A stretch of 64,000 bases of DNA from Sequoia sempervirens (lineage: Eukaryota; Streptophyta; Pinopsida; Cupressales; Cupressaceae): positions 530,605,944-530,669,943 of the forward strand of contig VDFB02193867.1 of assembly GCA_007258455.2 (NCBI GenBank), read 5' to 3'. The notes beneath the pieces were generated by a model. It made no database searches, had not been told where the DNA came from, and saw nothing but the letters and a program-made list of their open reading frames with translations. Of the stretch, positions 9,437 through 21,107 are shown piece by piece. Positions within the stretch are counted from its first letter, which is position 1, and every line of letters starts with the position of its first letter. Made by a program: the position numbers and the translations under genes.

Positions 9437-10828
9437 CATCTCGGAGCTGTGATATTTAGCATTGGTTCTATTTTTTTATTGGTTGGGATGTATTTGTTAC
9501 TTTCTACTCTTTGTCAGCTGATAAGTTTTTTAAATCTACTTTTGGATTAGCATAGCTCAGTATCACTACAGGGAATCAAAGGGGAATCAAAGGTAATGGA
9601 TTTTTCTTGATGTGGACTTGTCTTTGGATTTTAATATGTTTATAGATTGGATTTGAAATACTTGGTTTTCAAATTTCTTTCTTCCATGGATTCCAGATTA
9701 GTCCAACATTATTCGATAAAGCTTACAAGCGTAGAAGAAAAAAAAGCATAAGTACTCTATATGTATGTCGGCAAAATATTATTAAAATCTTATCATTATT
9801 TATTTATATAACTGCATTTTAGTACTATTATTTTTGAAGTAAATATGTTTAGAGGTGTTGGTGATCATGTTTAAAAAATTTATTGAGTAAAAAATAATTA
9901 GAATTATAAAATAAAATAAAATAGTTCTAAATTTATATTTTCAATTTTTTTTTATATATTTGAGATATTTCTTTCAGTATGTTAAGTTTTGATAGATTAA
10001 TTTTTTCAAGAGAGCTGAAAATTTATTAGTCCAAAATGTCACTAATTATTAAAAAAAAAATAGTTAAATGAGGGAAGTAGATTTTTTTTATATTAAATTA
10101 AAATATTAAAAAAACATTTCAAGGGCTTGATAGACTAAACAAAGACAACTAATCTATCAACAAGAAAAATAACACTTTTATTGTAGGGGTACAACCAATC
10201 CTAGTACAAGGGGACTTATTTTTCTTTGCATGAGAATAGAGTGACATTTTACATTGCTCAATGCTTGAACTTGAGAATTTTCTTCTATTTAACCTTGGCC
10301 TGATTATTAGAACTTAAACGAGCCAAATCCTTAGAAAAGTGATTGCCACTAATCCACAATATCTTTACAAGAAGATAGTTCCCAAAAACCTTCATTGGAG
10401 CTAGCATTATCAAAAAATCCGTAGGTCTAGTCACAAAGGGAGAACAATTTGTACCAATCAAAGAGGTAGGGTGAATCTTTACATCTAGTCATAAAGGGAG
10501 AACAATCTACACTAATTGAGTAGGAGAGAATGTTTTATGACTCCATGTAAGAGGTGAGATCCAAGAATGAGGAGTTGTAGAGGACTAAAGTTGGAACTTG
10601 AATAAAAATGAGTAGACAATTGAAGCCTACTTTGAAGTACATGCCCGAAACTTTGAACTAACTAATCACCAAATAGCAACCTTGACATTTTGATCTACAT
10701 ATAAAAGAAATACCTTCATAATCAAGTTGCTTACAAATCTTGTTCCTTGAAACACCCAACCTTGAAACTTGATCTACATATAAAAGGAATACCTTCATAA
10801 TTATGTTTTTATTTTCAAATATTGCTCC
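9437..10828. other. AT-rich DNA with short diverged duplications
   Basis: No gene is recognisable. Two diverged local duplications are visible: a CTAGTCA(C/T)AAAGGGAGAACAA block near 10428 and 10487, and a TTGATCTACATATAAAAG block near 10691 and 10768. A few minus-strand words near 10280-10350 resemble the end of a retroelement RNase H, too decayed to call. The LBD 3' UTR probably occupies the first 150-250 bases. Confidence 0.4.
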
Positions 10829-11029
10829 CTACCTTGAGCTTGCTCTCAGTAGGTGAGATTCTAGAGAGATCAAGCTCCACCAAAAATTGAGCAAAGGTGG
10901 ATTGAGAATAGAGTTAAAATCTAGTATAGCAATGGTTTTCCAAAGAGATTTAAAAAAAATAAAATTATTGGAAGATCCCTCAAATTGAAATGGAAGGTAG
11001 GGTAAATAAACCCAAATTGGATTAACCAA
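10829..11029 (-). pseudogene. Remnant of LINE ORF1 (DUF4283-like region)
   Basis: The minus-strand frame contains PIWVYLPYLPFQF followed by FFKSLWKTIAILDFNSI. This matches the pattern of the DUF4283 region in LINE-C ORF1 (57116 onward: PIWVRLYNLPIEYW then IGRSLGTLLEVDSNI). Only about 60 codons remain, with no neighbouring zinc knuckle or endonuclease, so it is an isolated fragment. Confidence 0.55.
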
Positions 11030-12600
11030 AAAAAACTATGAGAGGGTTTAACTTAAAGTTCCATTGCATCATACGAAAGGAAGTTTTGTTCCAAATCCAT
11101 TAAATCTCTTAGAGAATTCTATATTTTACCTCTAAGAAATTGTAGATTATTGGAAATAAACTCTTCATGCAAGGGTGAAAGTTTAGAGTTGTGTCACATT
11201 TTGGGCCAAAAAAGTAGATTTGAGTGAATAGTTTCATTTCATGTAGTTTTGGGTAAAATTATTTCACTCAAAATTATGTGGCCCTTTTGTGACACAAGCA
11301 ATTTCAATTGAAATTCTTAAGAATATTAAATTGGTATACATTCAAAATCAATATTGAAATGGGTATCAATCTGTATAAAAGACTTTGACCAAATTTTTTT
11401 TAAGCAAAAGGGTTTTGACCAAAACTCTTTCACCTAAGATTGTTGAGCTAACAACACTTGTGGCAACCTAACCCCTCTTTTGAGAAAAAATTAACAAAAT
11501 TAAAAATTTAAGTCCTCAAGAAGTTAGGCCACAACTATGTTGGATCACTCATCATTCAATTATGGTCTATTTATTCAAGGGGCCTTTGATGATTCACAAG
11601 CATTTAATAAGTTTCTTCTCTACATATTCTTCTCACTTTTTTATGTGATTTTTTTTGTATATTTTTCTTTTTCTTTTCTATTTTTTTCAATTTTGAAGTT
11701 CTATTCTAATCTAATCTTTAAAGATATTGTAAAAAATCAAAAGAGATTAAGTTAACAAGAATTTTTTTAAAAAATGGTTTGATTGAAATATTTTATCCTT
11801 TACACATAAAAATGTGAGAAATTAATCTTAAAATCACTATATTATGATCAACAATTGTTGAATCAACAAAAAAGAAAGTGCAAAATCCAAAGGATTTTAG
11901 AGAGACAAAAGTGCATTCATTAAACTACTATATTTCATACAAAAACTTAATGAAACTCTAGCAACTTAGGAAAATATATTTTCAATTCAATTATTCTCAG
12001 TTTTCACAAAATTTTAAAGCAAAAAGAATTGACTAGTGCACTCTACCATTCCAAAGAAAAGAGAAACTTGAAAAATATGTGATCTTTATTAATTTTAGCA
12101 ATACTTCTTACATCAAAATTGAATCTTCTTCAAATGTACTTCTCTAACTATTACGAAAATAAATATTAAAATAAATGTTACTAAATATTGTTGTCTCACA
12201 AAATAGATATAAAAAGAGACAACCCTTATATAATATATGATGCATCATTTTATAGGAAAAAGAAGAGCTAAAAATATCCAATCTTCATATGCAATCTGTA
12301 GTCATGAATTTCATGAAAATGTTACTATATTAGATTACTTTAAAATTAATTCTCTAACTCCACTTTTTAGAAGTTGATTCTTGTATCGCATTGCATAAGT
12401 TCATGCATTATTCTAAACTATCAATTAATCATGCCTTAAATATAGGAACCCCTTTATGAATTGAGTCAGGCCCATTTTACATCAAGTTTTATTGAATTAA
12501 AAATAAAATAATAAATTAAATGTTCAAATGTTTCAACATACTAAAAATAGAAAGTTTGATTTGATAGAAAAAATAATTTGAATTTCAAATATATTCTTCG
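11030..12600. other. AT-rich intergenic DNA, nothing recognised
   Basis: The stretch is strongly AT-rich with homopolymer runs. I see no domain, RNA gene or clear repeat structure. Confidence 0.5.
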
Positions 12601-14750
12601 GAATTTTGTTTCTAGTAGTAGTCCCTATATGATTTCAATAAATTTTCCAAAATGACTTCATTTGGCCCATAAAGCCAATCCAACTTGAACTTAAAGTCTT
12701 CATACATTTTCTCAAAAAATCTAATGTCAGCTAGATTTTTTTAGAAGAGTTAAAATTTGACATAAATTACATAAGATGATCAAGTGAGTCCTCATTCGAG
12801 GTCTATCTTATTTCATTAACCTAATCATTCTAAAAAATTCTTGATCTCCTTAGGTGTCTTCACTTCATGCTTCTCCATATTCACTAAGTCAAGACTAATT
12901 ATTATACTTATAAGGGTTTCACAACTTTACTTATCCTTATTCAATTCTTTTTGGTCTTCCATAATTGTACATACATATAAAGCTAGGACATTCCTTCTAA
13001 AAGCTATCATCTTTATTGTTTTCTCAACAAAGTCAATCATTAGGCTTCAAATTTACATTAGATAGTAATTCCTAATGGGATATCTTATTTAGATCTCTTA
13101 TTAGAGAAATATTATTTCATATAATTCATATTTGAATTCTTCATAACCTCATGGAATGGACTCATTACCTATACCAATTGGTGGATATAATTATAAAATC
13201 TTCATCCATAATCAATTTTTTTATTCATTTGAACCAAAAAATTATCTATCCATCTATCTATAGATTGAGCTTTATGTTTTGTTCCTTGTAAATTATTTCA
13301 TCTACTCTAATTATTCTTTGAGCTCCTTCCTAGTTTTTGGTCTTTTTTGAATCATAACTTCAGAGTCTCCACTGATGTGTACCAAATGAAACTATTTCCT
13401 CTTCTCTTGTTTTTTTTCCAAGAGTAACTCCATTTGTCTAATAATCCTATTGCATAATCTCTCGAGCATCTTTATCAACCATAGGTATTTCTATTTCAGC
13501 AACTCTTTCTCTATTTTGACCCACACTAATGGTTGATAATATTTGAGCTCTCTTAGTTTTTATTTTTCTATTGTTACTATGATAACTTTTAAGTCTAGTG
13601 GTTTTCTCACAAACTTTTCCCTTCTAGAAAAATATAACTTCAACCAGTTTGGACCTTAAGTGATATTATGCACTAATGTATCACCCTGGGATTTTTGTTA
13701 TTACTTTGGGATTTGAGAAGTTTGTACCTATTGATCAATTTATTTTTGAGATATTTCTTATTGTTCAATCTCAAAATTATCACATTTTGTGTCCTAAACT
13801 AATATTAGATCTCATGTTGAGACTTTGTTCAGCTTGGAGGAGATTGAGGAGTTTGTAAAATATATTCTACTCTCCTCATTTTCCTTTTCCAACTTATCAA
13901 CTACAATATTTTTCTTTTCTTTGTCATATTTGTTTGCTTCTAAAGTATAAACATACAATAGAATTTAGTGTCCTTATAGGTGTCCTTATCAAAGAGGGGG
14001 TTCTCTTTGAAGATGAATATGACTAAAAGTCAACTATCCTAGACTTCTCACTAAAGGATGATGGAGTTGACTTCACCACTTCTAGTTGATTAGGAAGTGT
14101 CATAAAGGAGATACACCAAATCCTAAACTTACTCCTACTTTAGTCACCTCTTTACTCATATTTTCCTTTTGAAAGGCTTGCTATAATTTCTCTAATAAAT
14201 CATCTTATTTTGTTTTAGTTCTTTTAGGAGTAGAGGATGGACCACTCTTTATTTTCCTCATCTTTCCCTCTTCTTTTCCTTCCCTTTTTCCAAACTATGC
14301 TTTAATCATTTCCAACAAAGCTAAGTTGAAGATTTCCACATTTTTATTAATTATATTTAAGTTATTAACTTCTAGGATAGCCCAATTAGTCAAATTCAAG
14401 GCATACTACAACATTTTGAATATCATAAATGGGATTTAGTACATGCCCATCATCAATCATGTGCTCAAGGATTTATTTTCTAATTTTTTGTATCTCTCAT
14501 TTTCTAAGGGTCAATCACTAGAGGCTTCTATTTCTTACATTACAATCATTCTAATAGTCCACCCATAAATTTTCCTTGTTATCTATATTCATATATTCAG
14601 ATCCAAAAACTCTTTCTACTTTTCCTTTGGGATCATAATTGGCTTGAACATGAAACAGTTTGAGGTTTATGAAGGATAATTCTTCCTTAGAGGCCTTGGC
14701 ACAAACTATAGATGCATAAGTATAATAGCTCAAGAAAAAGGGAATTGAAC
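12600..14750 (-). pseudogene. Decayed copy of the unknown protein encoded at 29148-32241
   Basis: Short minus-strand stretches match the plus-strand gene in the same order. At about 14551-14733, VQANYDPKGKVERVFG aligns with MRAKFDSKGFVKHNLYG near 30290. At about 13440-13610, an arginine-rich segment ending DAREIMQ then a stop aligns with the DLNEDEIMEADY segment near 31250. At about 12990-13040, FRRNVLALYV-x-MEDQKELN aligns with LRKYQTSLYVLSQEMKELN near 31660. Stops and frameshifts occur throughout. Function is unknown in either copy; collinear matches over 2 kb make common descent likely. No matching element ends could be found around this copy. Confidence 0.5.
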
Positions 14751-14960
14751 CCTTATAGGTTTGTGCTTTTTAATGAATTTCTTATGTATCTCTATAATTT
14801 TCCTAGAGAACTCTATAAAAATGATCTTATCATTAAAATTCTTTGGAGAAAGAAAATATCTCCACTAAAACCTACCATTCTAATACGAACAAATGTCCCC
14901 ATCTAACTATTAACTATTTTTCATTTACTAAAATTGTGACTATATGATATCCAATCAATG

Positions 14961-15150
14961 CGTCAATGTGGTAGCATTGAAAAGGTAGTGCTCATTGTAT
15001 GAAAAATTCCTTAAAGAAATGGGCTCTCACAACCCCATTTCTTTGAGGCATTTTTTCATACAACAAGCACTACCTTGTCAATGTGTCAATGTAGTAGCAT
15101 TAACAAGGAAGTGCTCATTGTATGAAAAAATTCCTCAAAGAAATGGGGTT
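14961..15150. repeat. Hairpin-forming repeat, three copies in alternating orientation
   Basis: A unit around AAGGTAGTGCTCATTGTATG and its AAAGAAATGGG end occurs forward at about 14982-15023, inverted at 15034-15077, and forward again at about 15104-15147. The first two can fold into a stem of about 40 bp with a 10-base loop. It lies right next to the first scaffold gap and may be a small foldback element. Confidence 0.7.
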
Positions 15151-15178
15151 TCACAGTGATTTACATCACCATGAGACC

Positions 15179-15278
15179 NNNNNNNNNNNNNNNNNNNNNN
15201 NNNNNNNNNNNNNNNNNNNNNNNNNNNNNNNNNNNNNNNNNNNNNNNNNNNNNNNNNNNNNNNNNNNNNNNNNNNNNN
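15179..15278. other. Assembly gap (100 N)
   Basis: Exactly 100 N mark a scaffold join of unknown true size. The right side starts abruptly inside the second inverted-repeat arm. Confidence 0.99.
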
Positions 15279-15708
15279 AATATCATGAGGACTTGATGTC
15301 TTAATACTATACTATTTGGAATCCATATCAGTTTGCAAAGATAAATAGGAATAAGAATATATAATCTTCTATTTCCAGTTGTGTTCACTCCACTTTGCAG
15401 GATCTAGATATAGTTTTCACTTTCATAATGGTTCTTGTTTGCAAGTCAGTTGGAAACTTGTAATGGAATTACTAGACTAAAATTCCCCCGGTGTGGTATG
15501 GAATCACTGCAATTGTCTATATGGGTAAGGGAAAATTTTGGTAACATAGACATCAATTCATTGGTTAGATGTGTGTCCATACATATGGACAGATTTTATT
15601 ACCATTATAACTATTCTTTACAAAGAGTAGAACAGAAAAATGCCACTACAATAAAAATCATCTAAACCAAACACTTAATTAAACAGAAAGCATTAGTTCA
15701 TTTAACCC

Positions 15709-15924
15709 TGTAAACATGCTGATCCCAAGTATGGAGGAAGAAAAATAAAAGGAAAAAAGAAATTTAACATACTTAAAGCTTTGAAAAGCTTACCTGGTGT
15801 TCTTCTAGATCTGAAGGAAGTGCAAAGGGCTAGAAAGTTGCTGAGGAAACTCAACTCTTCTGAAAAAATGGCTTTGAGGCCTGAGCAATGCAAATCTAAT
15901 ATTGAAAATAAGACAGTGATTTGA
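15709..15924 (+). other. Possible terminal exon (right-arm copy)
   Basis: Identical to 5841-6056 in reverse. It is open for about 70 codons to the TGA at 15922-15924, with a Lys-rich segment followed by a Leu/Arg-rich, potentially helical segment. No family recognised; no adjoining exon could be established. Confidence 0.2.
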
Positions 15925-16045
15925 AGTGCTAGTAAAACCAATTTATTGAATGTGGAAAACAGTTAAGAAGTGGAAAATTGGATGTAGTAAAGCAAATTTC
16001 AATTTAAGAAATTTATATGACATGGGCAATTGCAGCTCCTATACT

Positions 16046-16150
16046 GGTAATTGGATTACTGATTCATTTGTTAATTGGAATGCTGATTCATTGGGTAGTT
16101 GGAGTACTGATCCATTTGGTAATTGAATTACTGATTCATTGGGTAATTGG
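16046..16150 (+). repeat. 24-bp minisatellite, right-arm copy
   Basis: About four 24-base units, readable as N-W-x-T-D-S-L-G repeats with one stop; mirror of 5615-5719. Confidence 0.6.
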
Positions 16151-17703
16151 AGTTTTCAAAGTAGTCCTTTATACTGTAAACAAGGGGGATTTTATCAAGC
16201 TGGATTGCATGGGTTTCACAACTTAAATAATTTGAAAAAAAACACTACAAAAGAGTTTTTTAATTGGTAATTCGAGTGTGAATTCGTTAGGCTTCCAGCT
16301 CAGTTGATCAACAGGCCTGATTTTCATCAACCCCATTCACATAATATTTTTCTTGTTTTACACTACCATTGCTTGTGAAAGTTTTCTGCACTGTTTTCCT
16401 CTATATAAGAGCTTCGACCAATCTGACATGTCTCACCAAAAAATTAGGTCCCAAATTCCAATATTCACATGTGATAAGAGTTTGAGTATGAGTTCTGCTC
16501 TCTTACAATTTATAAGGACATAAGTTCTGATTCTTTTAAGAAATATATATATATATTTTTTTTCTTTAGTATTTGAAATTTCTTAAATTCAAATCCTTCT
16601 TGGAATCGGGCTACATTGCTTCTAGATACTTTTACAATTTATTGAAAGAAGGTGACAGAAGGCTATTGATATGGTGAGTTCCTATTGAAAGACCAAACAT
16701 TCATTAGAGTTGAAAAATCATATGATTGCATTTTTTGTTTTAAATTGGAAATTGATGCAAGAGGACAACACACACTCAAAAGAATTCAAAAACACATTAT
16801 CAAATAATGGATATTCTCCCTTCAACCAAACTGAAAATGAAAATCAGATTTCAAATGAAATATATTCAAAACCCCAACAATTCACACCAGATTGTGTTAT
16901 TACAACAACAAATAGAAACTTAAATCAAATGATCCAAACACAACCCAGATGGGGTAATATGATCAGGAAACCATAAATAATTTCAAATCAAACATGCAAT
17001 AACATGCATAAGAAATAACTTCATATGTGTGTCTCAAAATGGGAAAAAAAATGCACTGTTTTCTCATAAAATCTGCAATAAATGTGTTTATTACAAGTGC
17101 ATAAGTCTGTTGGTTTTACAATAAACCTCTGTAAATCTGATACAACACCATTAAACCTGTAATATGTGCTTCAACAGCAACCTTCCTTCAACAATCTAAA
17201 ATTTCACCTCATTTGGAGCCCCCAACCTTCACTTGCACAATGAAATTGACTCTTCAATCTACGTTCTTCCACAACCAACTTTGCTAATCTTCAATCATGG
17301 ATATAATAATCCATTTTCTGCTGCAACACCTCCTAAAACCTGCACAAACATGACTCCAATCTGCCCAAGAAGAAATTCCTACACCCTGAATTTGACTAGC
17401 TACTACTTAAATATTGCATTCAACTTTAGTTCTCCTCTAACTCCTCATTCTTCACGACCCACCTGGTAAAAATTCTCATAAAATACATTAAATGAACATA
17501 TTAAAAATGTTAAAAAGGTATCTTTGAACCCACTTTCATGAAATTGCCAAAATTGGTTGACAACTTAGACTCCCACTCCACTCAACAGGACCAGAATAGC
17601 AAAAGGCAGATAACTCAATCTTGGGCACCCATATTTTTTATTTTTAGCATTTAGGAAATGATTTATGAGTTATGGAAAGTTGTAACTCTCAAATCTCATG
17701 TCA

Positions 17704-18145
17704 AATAAGGTATTTTTAAAATTTCAAGTTTCAAATCTGCCTCCTTAATTATCTCTAACATGCAAAAAATTGTGACATTTATAAAAACCAATTTATTTAA
17801 TATATTAATTGGCCAAATATTGCAAGTTATTTCTCCAAATAAATAATTACCAAACTTAAGAAAATTAAAAAATGAAAATTCATTCTTTTGGTTGATGCAA
17901 GATTGCTCTCATACTTGTCTTTTTACCCTTCTCTTTTTTACTCACTAAATTGATCATCTAAAAATCTTATTTAATTGACAATGACACATATTCATTATAT
18001 GTATGTATTTGCTAGTTGGACTTACACATAATGTATTTATTTTGATATAGGCAATTATATCTATATGTAACTTACTAGTACATTTGGGTATATATGAGGT
18101 TTATTGATAAATGGACATTTGTCTATGTGTAATTTCAGTGGTGAT
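17704..18145. repeat. AT-rich sequence, inverted paralogue of the window's right end
   Basis: From about 18005 the sequence (GTTGGACTTACACATAATG, then AACTTACTAGTACAT and GATAAATGGACATTTG) matches the reverse complement of 63850-63995 in order, with small indels. It starts the diverged inverted block shared with contig 3. The stretch before it, 17704-17950, shows nothing recognisable. Confidence 0.6.
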
Positions 18146-19096
18146 CCCACAAAGCTGGTTTACAATTTCTGTGAGATTCTGATTTATGCTGAAATCACAT
18201 ATTTTTAGAAAATATAATGATTTAAGCCTTTAAAAGTTTCATTTAAAGCATTCCAATTGAAGAGAGTTTGATCAAACTACCTTAGATCAAACCCCCTTGG
18301 ATAGAACCCTGCTAGTTTTAAACCATACCTATAACGGAGTCTCCTTTACACCTATCAAAATGCTGATAAAAAACAACTTTTGAAATTCATTTAAAAAAAA
18401 AAATTGTAAGTATGTAGTCCTTATTATAAGCTTCCCAAAAAGTATAATTTTAAATAAATTTAATTTTATTATTATATTTATTTTTTATTTCTTGTGAATG
18501 TAGGTTTTTCACCAAAAATCATACTCTTTGTTCTGCACATGTGGAAAAATAGAAGATTATCAAAAAAGAAAATTGAAAAATATGAGTGCACCAAAAATTG
18601 AAGTCCTTGATCCAACAAAAAATAAATTAAAAAATTGATACACACAAAAAAAGTTACGCATTATACAGTTGTGTTATGTCTGAATTGTAATTGGTTTGAC
18701 TTCGAAACTTGATTAAAGAAAAAATATTCAATAGAAAAACTATATAACCAAGTGGAAGCACTAGATATCGGAATTACAAATCTAAATTTGAAAGAATTAG
18801 ATTTTTATCCTTCATAGAAAAAAAGTTGTGTTATACAGTGAGCGTCACTTTTTAAAAATGTTGTTTTATAAAAAAAATAGTTTTTGAGGGAGATGGAAAA
18901 AAAAGTGTAATATGATTCCAAAAATTTTGAAAAAAATATATTTAGAATCTACAGACAAAATGTCTCGAAACTCTAGTTTGCATCATCTTCAAATTCTCCA
19001 TGGTTTAGCTGCTATAAGTGCTCGAAAGTGAAGATTTAGTTAAAAAAATTATTTCAGTGTTCAGTTTGGCCAAAAAATGTAAACCACTATTATGGG
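18146..19096. mobile_element. TIR DNA element, non-coding, about 950 bp
   Basis: The left end CCCACAAAGCTGGTTTACA (18146-18164) is the imperfect inverse of the right end (19078-19096 read backwards: CCCATAATAGTGGTTTACA, about 14 of 19 matching). The paralogous array in contig 3 lacks the element: its flanks adjoin there apart from the LINE-C insertion. The interior has no long ORF. A truncated relative lies at 36983-37529. Confidence 0.5.
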
Positions 19097-19232
19097 TATA
19101 TTATGTGAATATCTAAATTGAATATGAATATGAATATGGATATTTATTTATATATGATTTTTAATATGTAGATATATAAATTGAATGCATGAATATATGA
19201 AAATTTATCTATATATAACTTAGCATGTGAAT

Positions 19233-21107
19233 ATATTCATATATACTTAGAATGGAGCAGACGAGTGTAGGCGGGAAGAGGAGCTACTTAGGCAGTTTGA
19301 AATCTACAGACGGAGAGGGTGATGGGAGCGGAGATGATGATGAATATGCAGCTTCCTTCCTTCTTGAGGTCCTCTGGCCTCTTTTCCTTGTGTTGGATGG
19401 TTTTCTGGGCTTGGGCGGCCAAGCTCTTGAGGTTCTTTTTGTTTTTCTTTGGGATCTCCCATGCTCTGTCCTGCGTCAGACAAAGTTCTTTGTTGGAGAG
19501 CTATATCTGATGTGCTATTTGGTACTGAGCTGGGAAGGGGAGGATCTTCTCTTGGCTTGCAAAATCCCTTTCTCTCTTCTAAGATTCCCTGTGTGCTTGT
19601 CCATAGAGATTTGTTAGGTGTGGGAGGAAAGATGCATGCGTTTGGTGCATGCTATGCTTTTGGTTTGGCTCCTCATGTGTTGGTTGAGGATTGGATTCCT
19701 GTAGCATGGTGCTTGTTGGGGAGATTTGGGGTTTCTCGTGTTGGCTTTTTTTCAGTGGTGCCTGCCAAAAAAAGGGTTTGCTTGGCTTCTCTAGCTATTT
19801 TGGATAAGCCTTGGCTGTTGGAGGTGTGACACATGCTTGTGCTATAGGGATCTTGGAGTCTGCTTTTTTTTATTGGGATCTCTTTTAGAGATTTTGGGTA
19901 CCCATTGTGGGGCCTCTCTATTGATGAGGAAAACATTTTTGAAGATGAAGTTTCGGTGGTGCCTACTGAAAGTGGGGTTTCATTGGCTTCTTGTGTTCTT
20001 CTTGGGATATCCTTCAGAGCTTTTGGGTACCATTTTTGGTTGTCTTGGCTATCTTTCTCAAAGGGGGTTTTCATTTTCTCTTGGCTCTAGGCTCTCTCTT
20101 GGAGGAGATCTTTGTTTTTGGGTCTCACTTGGAAGTTGGGCAATGTTTTGAGCTTGTGGAGTGGACTGCTTTTCCTTCTCGCTCCTTTGGAGATTTGTGC
20201 TAGTTTGGTTGTGGTCTCTCTCTTGAAGCTCCTGCATGCTCAACCAAAGGATGGTGTGTCTCCCCAGTCTTCTGGAGCTTTGGCTTTCATTCATTTCCTA
20301 TGCACTATGTCTTCTTTTGGGGTGAAGACAACTCTTGATGGTCAGGAGTCATTTCCTATTGAGTTGGAGGTGGGTGTGTTGGAATTGGCTAAAAGTCCTC
20401 TTTTCTAGTTTTCTCTAGTGGTGTTCCTATTGAGGTGGAAGTTTCTCCTATCGAGGTGGAGCTTGAGGTTGTTGGAGAGGTGTGCTTTTGGTTTTTTGGG
20501 TTTTCATTGCATCTTCTCCTATAGAGGGGAGCTCTTTCCTTTTGAGGTGGATATGGAGTTGGTATGTGGTGCGTTTGGGAGTTTCAAGGTGTGTTTCTCC
20601 TTTCGTGTGCTGGTGTTTTTTATTATGGGGTTGGGTTTAATGGTGTCCCTTACCATTAAATTTCATGTTCTTTTGTTGGGATTTATTTTGCTGATTCTAT
20701 GCAGATGGTTGGCTGCAGCTGTGTTGCTTTGTTTCCTGACTATTTCAGGTGGCTATTACTGTCAAAACTTGGTTGATGTATCTTTGCTACATGTTTTCCT
20801 GAATGTTTCAGGTGTTTATGTGTAGAATATCTTCTTTGGCTCAATGGGGTCTCCCATGAGCGACAGGTTTGCTGATGCTTGGCAGATGCAGGTGGGTTCT
20901 CTGTGTATCTAATTGGGTTTCTGGTCCTAGCTAAAACTAGGTTGTTTAGGCCCTTGCTTGCTTGTAAGATGCAGCGTGCGTAGTCATGTTTATCTTTAGA
21001 GGTCACTGTGGGGCTGCTATTGGTTTATGATGTATTTATTTATAGACTGCCTTTCTTTGTATTGAGTTTTGGGCCCCATCAAAACTCGTATTTTACCTCT
21101 AATCAAA
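19233..21107 (+). mobile_element. Retroposon with 15-bp target duplications
   Basis: AACTTAGCATGTGAA occurs at 19218-19232 and again at 21108-21122, and the right end is a short A-rich tail (AATCAAAA). The diverged array copy in contig 3 (about 56170-56210, minus) carries a single uninterrupted version of this site. The insert is GC-richer and GT-rich on the plus strand, starts near GAATGGAGCAGACGAG, and holds several overlapping medium-length frames in different phases, none recognisable. Two internal blocks (about 19700-19830 and 19940-20070) are diverged duplicates. Tail and duplications point to LINE-mediated insertion; it may be a LINE 5' derivative or a processed copy of something else. 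Confidence 0.65.

Larger units (their letters stand above)
15279..17703 (+). repeat. Right arm of the 2.4-kb inverted repeat, with empty LTR site
   Basis: Reverse complement of 4062-6486 without gaps. At 17699-17703 it passes through TGTCA straight into AAATAAGGTAT, the state before insertion of the LTR element seen at 4061. It contains a second copy of the possible exon and of the 24-bp minisatellite. Confidence 0.9.

Noticed and set aside
14961..15150. CRISPR-like repeat
   Set aside because: Copies alternate in orientation without unique spacers, and this is plant nuclear DNA.
19252..20825. Chain of medium ORFs as a multi-exon host gene
   Set aside because: Frames overlap in different phases without splice sites, and the whole block lies between retroposon target duplications.
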